Source of the DNA: Podospora comata
Taxonomy: Eukaryota; Ascomycota; Sordariomycetes; Sordariales; Podosporaceae
Assembly: GCA_017354895.1 (NCBI GenBank)
Contig: CP071493.1
Location: 4,154,001 to 4,218,000, forward strand
Length of the DNA: 64,000 bases
Direction: 5' to 3'
Part shown: positions 46,939 through 57,825 of the stretch, piece by piece
How positions within the stretch are numbered: position 1 is the first letter of the stretch
How the letters are laid out: each line of letters starts with the position of its first letter
Position numbers and translations under genes: made by a program
The notes under the pieces: generated by a model
Seen by the model: only the letters and a program-made list of their open reading frames with translations
Databases searched by the model: none
What the model was told of the DNA's origin: nothing

Positions 46939-47442
46939 TAAAGTCCGAGAGCTGCAGGGCCCAGCATCCAATTGCCTGCCATCCGATCCGCCTGCGTCGA
47001 ATCTCCCACTTGCCAAAGATCGATCCGACGAGCTTTCGAAACGCCCGGTATTGGCGTGGGTTGTTTATCCTGCCGTTGTCCTGCCGTTTGAAACCTCAGC
47101 TGGATTCTACCGGACCGTCGTCGAGAGCTCTTCGTGCCTGTGTCCGTCTCTTTTAAGGGGGCCCCTTTCCAACGGCCTTGGGAAGCTTAGGGGAGCAACA
47201 AGTCTGCGCCGCTTCCATCTTTTTACGGACCTCTTCCAACCTTGCTGCTGTTCATTTCTTGGCATCCCGGGCAGTTGATTTTTGGTGGCCAGCTGGCGCC
47301 CGCCATCTCCGTCTCCTGAGAAACCCAGCGCCTCCCCGCCCGCTGCAGTCGCAAGCAGTGGACACTGGCCAGAAGCTGGGCCGCCAATATAACCAAAATC
47401 CTGCTGGGCTCAGCCTCACGTTTTTTTGACAACAAGTCTTGT

Positions 47443-47684
47443 GTAAGTTGTTTTCAATCGCAATGCAAGCACTTTTTGCAGTCCTGATCTCGAACGACAT
47501 CGGGTTGTAATTTGTTGGCCTCCTCGACATTCGTCCCATTGTCCACAAGCTGCAAGTCCGTCCCCCGACGCGCTGGACAGCAGAACCCTTCCTGCATAGG
47601 GTGAAGTCCCCCGTCTGATCGCGCGTGCGGTTCGCGAGTCCACAATGATGGAATGCTTTGCTAACATTACTTTGCGCTTACCAG
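47443..47684 (+). promoter_or_regulatory. Probable 5' UTR intron of the chitin synthase gene
   Basis: A perfect donor GTAAGT at 47443, a branch-like GCTAAC at 47658-47663 and the acceptor CCAG at 47681-47684 frame a 242-nt intron ending five bases before the start codon. Removing it deletes several upstream ATGs, which would otherwise precede the main frame. Confidence 0.6.
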
Positions 47685-47688
47685 GACC

Positions 47689-50600
47689 ATGTCCCTCCCC
47701 GAACGGCCGGGCGCGAAGCCCTCTTATGAGGAGCGTCACAGCTACCGGCACACGCCCTCGCGGCGCCAACGGCCGGCAGACATCGAGGCCGGGTACGTCC
47801 CGGTCGCCGGCCAGTCACACCATCAACGTGGGCCATCAGCCTCCTCCTTCGCCGAGACTATACAGTCTCCTAATACAGAAATAGAGAGAACCCCGTTATC
47901 GCCGACTGGCGATGCGCCACCTGCCCCCGAGTCTCCCTTTCAACGCAAACGCAGTCTTATCCGACCCGAACGAAACAGAATAGGCAAAGACCACCCAAAC
48001 TACCACTACCGCAAACATGCCGCCAACATGGCCACCCTACCGTCCTCGACCGGCAACGATCCGATCGCCGAAGACTTGGAGGGAACCACCGACCTGTCCA
48101 ACACTGGTTCCAGGAACGAGGAGACGCCGTCAGACGAATCGCCGCCGAGAAAGAAAAGGAACTCGAAACACCACCGCGATGCAGATGCGGAAAAGACGAC
48201 CCGATCAAGACGGAGGTCGAGTGGGGCGAGGCACGGCAAAATCACCAAGGACGGCAAGGGAAACAAGAAGAAGAAGCATGTGGAGCAGATGAGCCCACCA
48301 AGTCTTTGGAACATCTACTGCGCCATCATCACGTTCTGGTGCCCAGGTTTTGTTCTGAAGTGTTTCGGGATGCCGGCTAAGGCCCAGCAGAGGGCTTGGA
48401 GGGAGAAGATGGGACTGATCAGCATCATCTTGTTTATTATGGGGGTTGTCGGTTTTCTCACTTTCGGCTTTACGCAGGTTGTCTGTGGCAAACCACCTCT
48501 CCGCTTGCGCGTGAACGAAGTTGGCGCGGGCTACATGATTTTCCACGGCTCCGCCTACGACCTTGCATCCTCCCACCACCCTCCCGCCGAGGGCATTCCC
48601 CGCCGTCTTGATGGAAATGGCGCCAACGTCCTCTTCGATCTCCCCGAGAAGCACGGCGGAAAAGATGGCAGCTTCTTGTTTCAAAACGTCAATGGAAAAT
48701 GCAAAGGACTGATTAACCCCGCCCCCGGGTCTGACGTCCCTGTTGATGATGGCAATTTAGGCTGGTATTTCCCCTGCACGACTTTCAACCAGGATGGATC
48801 ATCAAAGCCAAATACGACGATTCCGTATTATCTCGGCTACGCCTGCCACACCACCGCTCGCTCGAGAGATGATTTCTACCTGAAGCTGTCCGGTGCCGCC
48901 GATGTGTACTTTACCTGGGACGATATCAAGAATAGCTCTCGCAATCTTGTTGTCTACTCTGGCAATGTACTGGATCTGGATCTGCTCAACTGGTTCAACG
49001 ATACACAGGTCACCTATCCTGACCGCTTCAAGGAGCTCAGAAACCGTGATTCGGCTGCAAACAAGGCGATTCGCGGCCGCGATATCACCCGTGCTTTCCA
49101 GTCGTCCGGTGACAAGCGGAATGCCGAATGTTTCGAGGAGCTCATCAAGGTCGGAACAGTCGATACGGACACTGTTGGATGCATCGCGTCCAAGGTTGTT
49201 CTGTATTGTTCGCTCGTGCTGATTCTTTCGGTTGTTCTCGCAAGGTTCGTTCTTGCTATTATTTTCCAGTGGTTCATAAGCAAAACCTACGGTGCGAGCA
49301 AGACCTCACAATCATCCGACCCCCGCAAACGGCAGCAACAGATCGAGGACTGGACGGAGGACATCTATCGGGCTCCACCGCGGTTCCCCGGCGAGACTGG
49401 AAGCAGTGTTAACGGCTCTTCCGACCGTCAGAGCAAACGCAGCAGCACCTTCTTGCCTACTACCTCTCGTTTCTCGGCTGTGTATAGCGTAGACCGTTCC
49501 CAGCGCAAGTCCTCGGTCCCTACAACCATGGGAGTGCAGAGTGCCGCGGGTCAGCTCCTCAGCCCGAACGCTGTGTACCGGCATGGTAACGACAGCCGGT
49601 CCAGCTTCCTGAAATCCGACCCCTACACGTCTAACGGCACTCCCAGCGACCAAGGCTTTGGCCCTGGTGGGTTCAAGGAAGGATTCATTCACGAGCGTGT
49701 GGTTGCTCAACCGCCGTCCGACTGGATGCCCAATGGTTTCCCGCTCGCTCATGCGATCTGCTTGGTTACAGCCTATTCGGAGGGTGAACTTGGTATCCGC
49801 ACAACTTTGGACTCGATCGCCATGACTGATTATCCCAACAGCCACAAGGTGATTCTCGTTATTTGCGACGGTATCATCAAGGGCAAGGGTGAACAATACT
49901 CGACTCCCGAGATCGTTTTGCGCATGATGAAAGACGAGGTCATCCCTCCTGATCAGGTCCAAGCCTTCTCCTACGTGGCGGTAGCCAGCGGCGCCAAGCG
50001 ACACAATATGGCCAAGATCTATGCTGGATTCTACGACTATGGCGCCGATTCCATCATCCCTACCGAGAAGCAACAGCGTGTCCCCATGATGGTCGTGGTC
50101 AAGTGCGGCACCCCTGACGAAGCCGTGAAGTCAAAGCCTGGTAATCGCGGCAAGCGGGACAGTCAGATCATCTTAATGTCCTTCCTCCAAAAGGTTATGT
50201 TCGATGAGCGTATGACGGAACTGGAGTACGAGATGTTCAACGGCTTGTGGAGGGTCACGGGCATCTCTCCTGATTTCTACGAGATCGTTCTGATGGTGGA
50301 CGCCGATACCAAGGTTTTCCCCGACAGTCTCACCCACATGATTTCTGCCATGGTCAAGGATCCCGATATCATGGGCCTGTGCGGTGAAACCAAGATTGCC
50401 AACAAGCGAGCAAGCTGGGTATCGGCCATCCAGGTTTTCGAGTATTTTATTTCGCATCATCTCGCCAAGTCATTCGAATCGGTCTTTGGTGGTGTCACCT
50501 GTCTTCCCGGTTGTTTCTGCATGTACCGCATCAAGGCTCCCAAGGGAGCTCAAAACTACTGGGTTCCCATCCTGGCCAACCCTGACGTTGTTGAGCACTA

Positions 50601-51440
50601 CTCGGAGAACGTCGTGGATACGCTTCACAAGAAGAACCTTCTGCTGCTTGGTGAAGATCGTTACCTCTCTACGCTCATGCTGCGCACCTTCCCCAAGCGC
50701 AAGCAAGTCTTCGTCCCCCAGGCTGTCTGCAAAACTACGGTTCCTGATGAGTTCATGGTCCTGCTTTCTCAACGTCGTCGCTGGATCAACTCGACCATTC
50801 ACAACCTGATGGAACTTGTTCTTGTCAGAGATTTGTGTGGAACATTCTGCTTCAGTATGCAGTTTGTCGTCTTCATCGAACTCATCGGTACTCTTGTGCT
50901 GCCTGCCGCCATTGCCTTTACCTTCTATGTTGGTAAGTTGATCATAAGTACCTCTCTCCTATGGTTTATGCTGCATGCTAATGTCGTTGCTCAGTTATCA
51001 TCTCGATCGTCAACTCGCCACCTCAGATTATTCCCCTCATTCTTCTTGGTCTCATTCTCGGCTTACCAGCTATTCTCATCGTCGTGACAGCCCATAGCTG
51101 GTCTTATGTCGTCTGGATGATCATCTATCTCTTCTCACTCCCCATCTGGAACTTTGTACTCCCGACATACGCATTCTGGAAGTTTGACGACTTCTCGTGG
51201 GGTGACACTCGAAAGACGGCTGGCGAAAAGACGAAGAAGGCTGGCATCGAGTATGAGGGCGAGTTCGACAGCAGCAAGATCACCATGAAGAGGTGGGCCG
51301 AGTTTGAGCGCGACCGCAGAATCAGAGCCAACTATTGGGCATCAAGCGAGAACATTGCCGGCGGTAGCCAACAACAACAGCCGCTGCAGGGGCATCCACA
51401 CGGGCATGGACCATATGACGACTACTATTCGGACGTGTAA
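47689..51440 (+). CDS. Class IV chitin synthase (yeast Chs3 / Neurospora chs-4 type)
   Basis: Exons 47689-50932 and 50995-51440 (62-nt intron) encode 1229 residues. A basic, disordered N-terminus of about 200 residues is followed by two membrane segments (about 205-265), a large extracytoplasmic region, a third segment near 503-530 and then the cytosolic GT2 catalytic domain. Catalytic motifs are complete: MVDADTKV (D871, D873), [21 protein letters not shown] (E989) and QRRRW at 1028-1032. The C-terminal membrane cluster is rebuilt across the intron ([22 protein letters not shown]). No myosin motor is present, so it is not class V or VII; overall order fits class IV, which needs an Skt5/Chs4 partner in yeast. 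It uses UDP-GlcNAc to make chitin at the plasma membrane or in chitosomes. The C-terminus is Gln/His rich. Confidence 0.95.
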
Positions 51441-51918
51441 AAAAAAAAAAAACTACGGTTATGGCTTTTTTACCAGAGGTGTCGATTGTTGTTTGGACAT
51501 GATTTTCATTTTCAGCGAAAAGAAGACTATTGATTTATAAAAGACGACTGCGATTGTTTGGCGGTTCGTCGGAGCAGCGTGATGGGGGGCTGTGTGATTT
51601 GCTTCTTTTTTGTTTGTGTATGGATGGGATTGGAGAGGAGAGCCCGATTGGGGAGGCTTGGTGTTAATTTTTGAGTGCTGTTTTCCCTATTGATCGAACC
51701 CTTAACCCCTAATCATCATCAACTGGAATTCATCACACTACTTTTTTCACTCTTTTTTTTCTCTTTTCCTTTTCACGCTCTCCTTTGTATTGTCCCATGA
51801 TATCAAGTTATTAGAGATGGGGGATATATACGGCGGTTCTTTTTGTCTTTCTTTAAAAAGAGGAGGCTTTAAAGATATCTGGTGGTTACGACGTATGCTT
51901 TGAATGGCTTTCCCCAAA

Positions 51919-51937
51919 TTTTTTTTTTTTTTTTTTT
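51919..51937 (+). repeat. T19 homopolymer within a small inverted repeat
   Basis: CCCCAAA precedes and GGGG follows the T run, so the ends can pair. It lies about 480 bp beyond the chitin synthase stop codon. Confidence 0.6.
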
Positions 51938-54039
51938 GGGGTTGTGATGACTGGGGAGAGAGACGGAGAGGAGAGTTTACAAGTTTGGGTGAGTGTTTTG
52001 TATATAGGAAGTTCGAAAGGGAGGGGGGGGGCTGTATCATCATGACGGCTTACTTTCTTTTTTTAGTAAAAGGAGAGAGGCCCTTATAATTCAGAAGTTA
52101 TATATCAAGGCTTTGTCCTGGCTGGATGAGAGTGATTATTATGATGAATGTTTGTGGATCATGTTTTTTCTTGCTCTTGGGAATGAGAGAGCATTCATGA
52201 GAATATGACAAGGCAACCAACCAACCGTCAAGAGTTCGACAAATCTAATAGGGGGCACACAACAGACATACATGACTTTCTTCCTCCACACACACACACA
52301 TACACACCAACCTCGGTATGATCTTCTACCGACATCAACCTCGGTGAAGCCGAATTCCTTTTTTCTTGTTAAATATGGGTTGTGGTGTGTTATTGGGGGG
52401 AATCCTTCCCCGTGGCGGAGGGTCAGTCATTACGGGCTTTTCATGTCAGACGGGTATGTATGTATGTATGTAGAGAGAGGTTTTGGTGGGTGTTGGTGGC
52501 GGGTTATTAGGTGGGAAGAGAGAGAGAAAAAGTGTGCGTGTGTTTGGGGGGTGATACAGAATAGGGAGGGGGTTTATTGGTGTAACGTTGGTCAAGATGT
52601 AGTCAGCTCATCAGGCGTTTTCGAAATACGATCGGTAGGTGTGGATATGTACTTTGGCGGCTGTTGTTTTACCTGCCTGACTTGGATGGGTAGGTGGGCT
52701 GGTGACAGGAGTAGTATGGACTGGGCTGTGTAGTGCGCGGTCAAGATCTGCTGTTGAGGTAGGTGGGTGTTTTTGTAAGGCTGGCAGCAGCAGCCCTTTT
52801 GCAAAGTTTATGATAGAGTATGGTTGCAATGGGGGTTGGCTTACGGGGGAATGGTCCGATGGGAGGGGGACTGGCTGTGTGTGTGTGTGTTGCTCGGCTG
52901 TTCCGTTCAGGTTGGATCAGTCAGCTATTATTGTGTGTATTTGTGGTGTGCGAGTGAGTGTATGGGTCTGATATATCGATTTCTGATTGAGCGAGAGACG
53001 CGAGATTTGGATAAGCCATGTCCTGCTTTCTTGAAGGTTAAGCGAATCCGAGACAGGCCGGCGGTAACATGAGTTAGGTGAAGGGAAATGGACGTCGAGG
53101 TTCACAATCGAAGCCGGGATGGAAAAGAGGGTGGCCGCGGTTCCCGCACCGGTGAAGAATTCGTCATGTTATGGGCATCTGGGAGTGTGAAATATGACCA
53201 GTCAGACTTCTCGGGATTCGTGGAGGAGGCGATGGGAGTTCACACACACCGACCGGAAAGGGGGATGGGTGCATGACCAGGCTCGATTGGGGTGAGCAGT
53301 GTGCGGTGCCGAATCTTGAATCAGGAAGTTGGCGCATGAAGAGAGATGGTGACGGGAGGCAAAATCTGAAGACTTGGGGAAAGGGGAACGATGCAAAGAA
53401 GCATGCATGACGACGAGTTTGGGAGATGCGAGGCGACGGATTCTGTCAGGAAACAACATGAGATGGATGAGGGGATAGGAGCACGCCCCCCTCGGGTCCT
53501 TGGAGATGAGGCATGATGAGCTCGAGCGTGCACCCCGCATGCAGCTCTTTCGTTGCCCAAAACCCAGATGGGAGAGAGCTGGGTCTTGCGGGCGAACCAG
53601 ATCCCATATCCCGACTCGAGGGTGGCTGGCGACATGGCCCGGCACGGGAGGATGATGCAGCGAACCGAGGGGGGGATACCTATGTATGGAGTAATTCTTG
53701 TTCCTGTTCCTTGTTTTCTTTTTGCGGCTGGTTTTGAGAGAAGAACAGGTAGGCAGAGTTGAATGTTTACCTGACTGAGAAGCATGAGGTAGTAGCGTGA
53801 CAGGCTGCAGGGCTAAAACAATAGAAGTGTTTCCTTTGTCTGTTCTGAATGTGTCAAGAGCTGCTCAATATTCCCCAAAACGCACAACCCGGTCCCCGCA
53901 GAGCGGCCACTCAGTGCGCATCCCGCTCTCTCCCGCCCCGCCCCATCCTTCCCACCCCCCACCCCACCCCACCCCACTGGTTGTGTGTTGTTTTAACAGC
54001 AACCCAACTGGCCAGGGGAGACAGGGCCCCGGCACCTGC

Positions 54040-54062
54040 AACCTGAACCTGAACCTGAACCT
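54040..54062 (+). repeat. AACCTG hexamer repeat
   Basis: Three full AACCTG units and one partial unit in tandem, about 445 bp upstream of the WD40 protein start codon. Confidence 0.6.
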
Positions 54063-54505
54063 CACTCAACTCAGTTCGCTCACAACTCACACGCGGCACC
54101 TCACTTACAACAAACCACCTCACATTTTGGTGGGAAACGCCCTCAGACAGCCGAGGACGCCATCGACGACTTGATCGACGCACACATGCAGCTGCCACAC
54201 GTCCCAGGGTTCCAATCGAAGCCAGCAGAAGCACTCAACGCCCCCCACCTCGGTGAGCGTGAATCTCGAGGCTAGGGTCCTGGGTCTGCCGCTGGACCCG
54301 CCCATCCTCCCAGTTGGCCGAAAAAGCAACAAGACACTTGCAGCAGCAAAAGTGAGAAAAGTGAGAAAGTGAGACCAGAAAAGACAAAGAAACGACACGG
54401 CAGAAGCAAAGGCAGCTGCTGGCGTCTGTCCGATGCACACCAGGTGACCACACCTTGCTCCCAACCCTCAAAACCCAAGACGGCGCGCCATCCACTTTGG
54501 CAGCC

Positions 54506-56882
54506 ATGCGGCCTCGAAAATCCATTTTGGGCACTGCTTCCTCACCTACCCAACCCCGCAGGCTTGGGAGTCTCATCAACCAGACCTTTGTCTCTCTTGC
54601 CCAGTCCACCGAGCCTTTCCAGGCCACTATTGCTTTTCCATCAACCAGTCACTATACCTCCCGCCCAGAGTTGACCACCACATACGCCCCTGACGAGGCA
54701 GACGACGAGGGAGAGGACTCGTCCTATGACTTGGACGAGGAAGACGACGGGGACGGAATCTATCTTGATGAGGAAGACGACGACGAAGACGACAACAACG
54801 GGGACCACAGCTCGGAGAACTACCTGGACGAGAACCTATGTTATAACGACCCGTATAACTTTCCTGTTCATAACCACCCACCACGGCCTTCAGACGTCCC
54901 ACCCCATCCCGACCTGTATCTGTCCGAAGAGAGTGACTTCTCGGATGGTGCTGGAACCCCGTTGGTGAATCACTATTCAGACGTCCTAAACCTGCTCTCT
55001 CACGACATGGATATTGAAAGCGCGAGCGATACCGACGCTGGGATCGAGTATTCGAGCCATGAAGAAGATGACGGGCTGGACAACAGCCCGCTTGGTTCCA
55101 TCAGCGGTCCCGAGCCATCACTCCAGAGTGGCGATGATGTCTTTTATGACGGCCAGCCACCAGTAGAAACAACGATGGTTGATTACATGAGTGCGGCTTC
55201 ATTCCATCCAGTACCTCCACCAGCTCCCAACCCACCCATGATGCACCATGCGATGACAACTTGGTTCGAGGGTGACCACCCTGTTGCTCTCTCGAATCCC
55301 AACTCAGGGACCTTGAGGCCCAGCAATTACGGCCTGGCTGATTTTTTGCACAACTGGACACGACAGAGCAACATGCTGCAAGGCTTGGTCCGCGGGCGAG
55401 CTCCATGGCCAGACAAAATCAAAGAATTTGTCTCCGCCGAGCCGACATGTGTCAAGCGCGATGATCTTCAGGGTGATATTTGCGACTTTCAGGGTGTCGA
55501 CTGGGACGATATGGGGGTGCTGAGAAAAGAAGCACGGGAACGCCGGCTGCTCACTTACAACAACTATGTTAACATACCAGGCTCAGACAAGTGGACTGTG
55601 AGTACCCCATTTCCGCCGCTTCGTATTGATGATGAACTCCAAACTTACCTGGTGACCACAGCCCGATCTGCCTGATGTTATGCTCCCACAAAGGGAAAGC
55701 TTCTTTCGGTTCCGCCGGATGAATATCAGGCATAATGTGAACTTGGCCCACTTTCAGCTTCGCTATCTGTTAGGAAGCACTTCGCGTTCACGGGTCTTTT
55801 ATCCTAGCATCAACTCCATACAGCAACTAAATCCCATCTCGGGCGAAGCCCACCCGATTGTGAAACTGAGCGACACCGCCGGATCACAGATATCAACCCT
55901 CATCGCCGACCATGGCGTCCTGGTGGCGGGTAGCTTTATTGGAGAGTATACCCTCCGCCATCTCGATTCGAATGAGCCCGAGAGCAAGGCCTGCCACACC
56001 GGAACTATCACCACCCATCTCAGTGGTATCACGAACCATGTCCAGGTCCACCAGGCGCGGTCATCCTCGTCGCCGTTGGCAGCTTTCGCCTCAAATGACA
56101 TGGTGTTCCGGACGCTGGACATCGCCACTGAGACTTGGCTCTCTTGCGAGAACTTTGATTTCCCGTTGAACTGCACAGCGCTGTCACCAGACAAGCGGTT
56201 GCGTGTCATGGTGGGCGACACGCTAAACGTGACCATCACAGCGGCTGAATCAACACTTCCAGACGGCAAACCAGAGGTCCTCCGTGAACTTTCGGGCCAC
56301 CACGATTTCGGCTTCGCCTGTGACTGGGCGGACGACGGCTGGACCATCGCCACGGCATTCCAAGACAAGTCTGTCAAAATATGGGATGCCAGGTACTTGA
56401 CCGACAGCTCAGGCGCCTCGGTTCCCCTCTGTACAATTCGAATGCAGATGGCGGGGGCGAGAAACTTGAGATTCTCGCCAGTGGGAAGCGGCAAGAGAGT
56501 CCTCGTGGCGGCCGAGGAAGCCGACTTTATCAACATCATCGATGCCCAGACGTTCCGCTCCAAGCAGACGTTGGATGTGTTTAGCGAAATCGGCGGTGTA
56601 ACTTTTGCAAACGGCGGTCAGGATCTAATGGTCTTGTGCTGTGACCGTGATCGTGGAGGGTTGCTGCAACTGGAACGGTGTGGGCTTGGAGACGAGTCAG
56701 TCTTCCAGGCGGAGGACGACAACGGTAAGCCGGTCCGTCTTGGAGAGCACCCTCTCCGGCATCACAGAGGCGGTAGCTATGACTGGCCCGAGTCCCCGTT
56801 CACAGAAGACAGAAGAAGGAAAGAGAGCTCAACGAAGAGGTACAGGAAGGCGGCGGCGCAGTTCGATATCGAACCGTTCTGA
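54506..56882 (+). CDS. WD40-repeat protein with acidic N-terminal half
   Basis: Exons 54506-55597 and 55662-56882 (64-nt intron) encode 770 residues; the join restores SDKWTPDLPDVMLPQRESF. The first ATG is MRPRKSILGT; the frame is open upstream without an ATG. Residues about 70-115 are a dense Asp/Glu tract (DEEDDGDGIYLDEEDDDEDD). A middle block (LADFLHNWTRQSNML, CDFQGVDWDDMGVLRKEARERRL) looks conserved. The C-terminal half is a WD40-like propeller: ISTLIADHGVLVAGSFIGEY, DFGFACDWADDGWTIATAFQ and DKSVKIWDARYL are clear blades. The segment ADFINIIDAQTFRSKQTLDV resembles the short domain DUF2415 found in such fungal proteins, from memory. Function is unknown; a scaffold role is the usual inference. 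The C-terminus is basic. Confidence 0.85.
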
Positions 56883-57825
56883 TTATAATGTTGGCCCTGC
56901 CTTTGTTGGTTTAGAGACGGACTCATTTTGCATGATTCAAGTGCGCGACTGAAGGAAATAGCTTTTGGTGGAATGATACCTTGGACATTGACGGACGGTT
57001 GGCTGAGGACCTCGGCATTTTCACATATACGTTTTTTGGGGGGGGTTCTTTTTGGATGCTATGCTTCTTCCTGTTTGTTATTGATGGGAAGAAATGAGGG
57101 GGTATGACGCAACGAAGTCCCATGTCGATGCTGTCTGAGCGTTCGGGGATCATTGAGCATGTGAGTGTTGAGCGGAAATCATCGATGGTTTTGGACGTGT
57201 AACGATAACAAGCCACCATATCATGTGAGAAGGCGGTTGGGGATTGAGGAAGCTGTGAGGAGTGAAGGCTAAGGCACAACATACTATACTATGCATCTGT
57301 ACTTTCCACTTTCATTTTTCTATATTCCCACCGTTTCATTTTCTGTTGGCTTCACCATTCATCGGGCAATACCCGTTTCTCTTTACTCAGTCTCACTCAC
57401 ACCTTTCTTCGGATACGTTTAAAGAGCAATACATATCAAGCGGCTGGTTCGCCGAGCAGTGTAACAGAGCAACTCATGGGGTTCATCAGACATGAGAAAA
57501 AGTGATAGGATACGATGTACAAGTCTGTGGTCTTGTTCATATGCAAATGCCCCCTATAGCAAGATTACAAAGAGATATCTCTCAGACGAGAATGGAAAAG
57601 AAAACCCAACGACCACCACTGACCGAACCCTCTCCTCATGAAACCAACAACGGCAATAAACTAATAGGAAAAAAACATGCTATATATGATTTCAACCAAC
57701 CCCCTCCCAAATTCAAACGCCGCGCTCGTGATAATCTATACCCGAATGCCCATTTTTCTCCATTTCGAAACGAAACAACAACCCCTATTATCACCCCCTT
57801 GATACTACACCAACTGCTGCTGTTG
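56883..57825. other. Convergent intergenic stretch
   Basis: About 940 bp between the WD40 gene and the transporter gene, both ending here. It should hold two 3' UTRs. The 182-codon frame at 57502-58047 overlaps the transporter coding region and is not credible. Confidence 0.5.

Larger units (their letters stand above)
43231..47688. other. 4.5-kb divergent region between Skt5-type gene and chitin synthase
   Basis: The two genes point away from each other. No frame between them carries a recognisable domain; the longest is about 154 codons. Visible elements are short tandem repeats around 45998-46050 (ACCAGCC/ACCGACC type), a (CAA)n run at 46351-46372, a telobox-like motif at 46659-46670, AACCGCC repeats at 46910-46938, and a likely 5' UTR intron of the chitin synthase gene at 47443-47684. 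Confidence 0.5.
51441..54505. other. Long intergenic stretch
   Basis: 3.1 kb between two plus-strand genes, with no supported gene. It has an A-run just after the chitin synthase stop, a T19 run at 51919-51937 flanked by CCCCAAA and GGGG, TATG repeats near 52450, TG runs near 52876, (ACCCC)3 at 53961-53975 and AACCTG repeats at 54040-54062 that probably lie in the leader or promoter of the WD40 gene. Confidence 0.5.
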
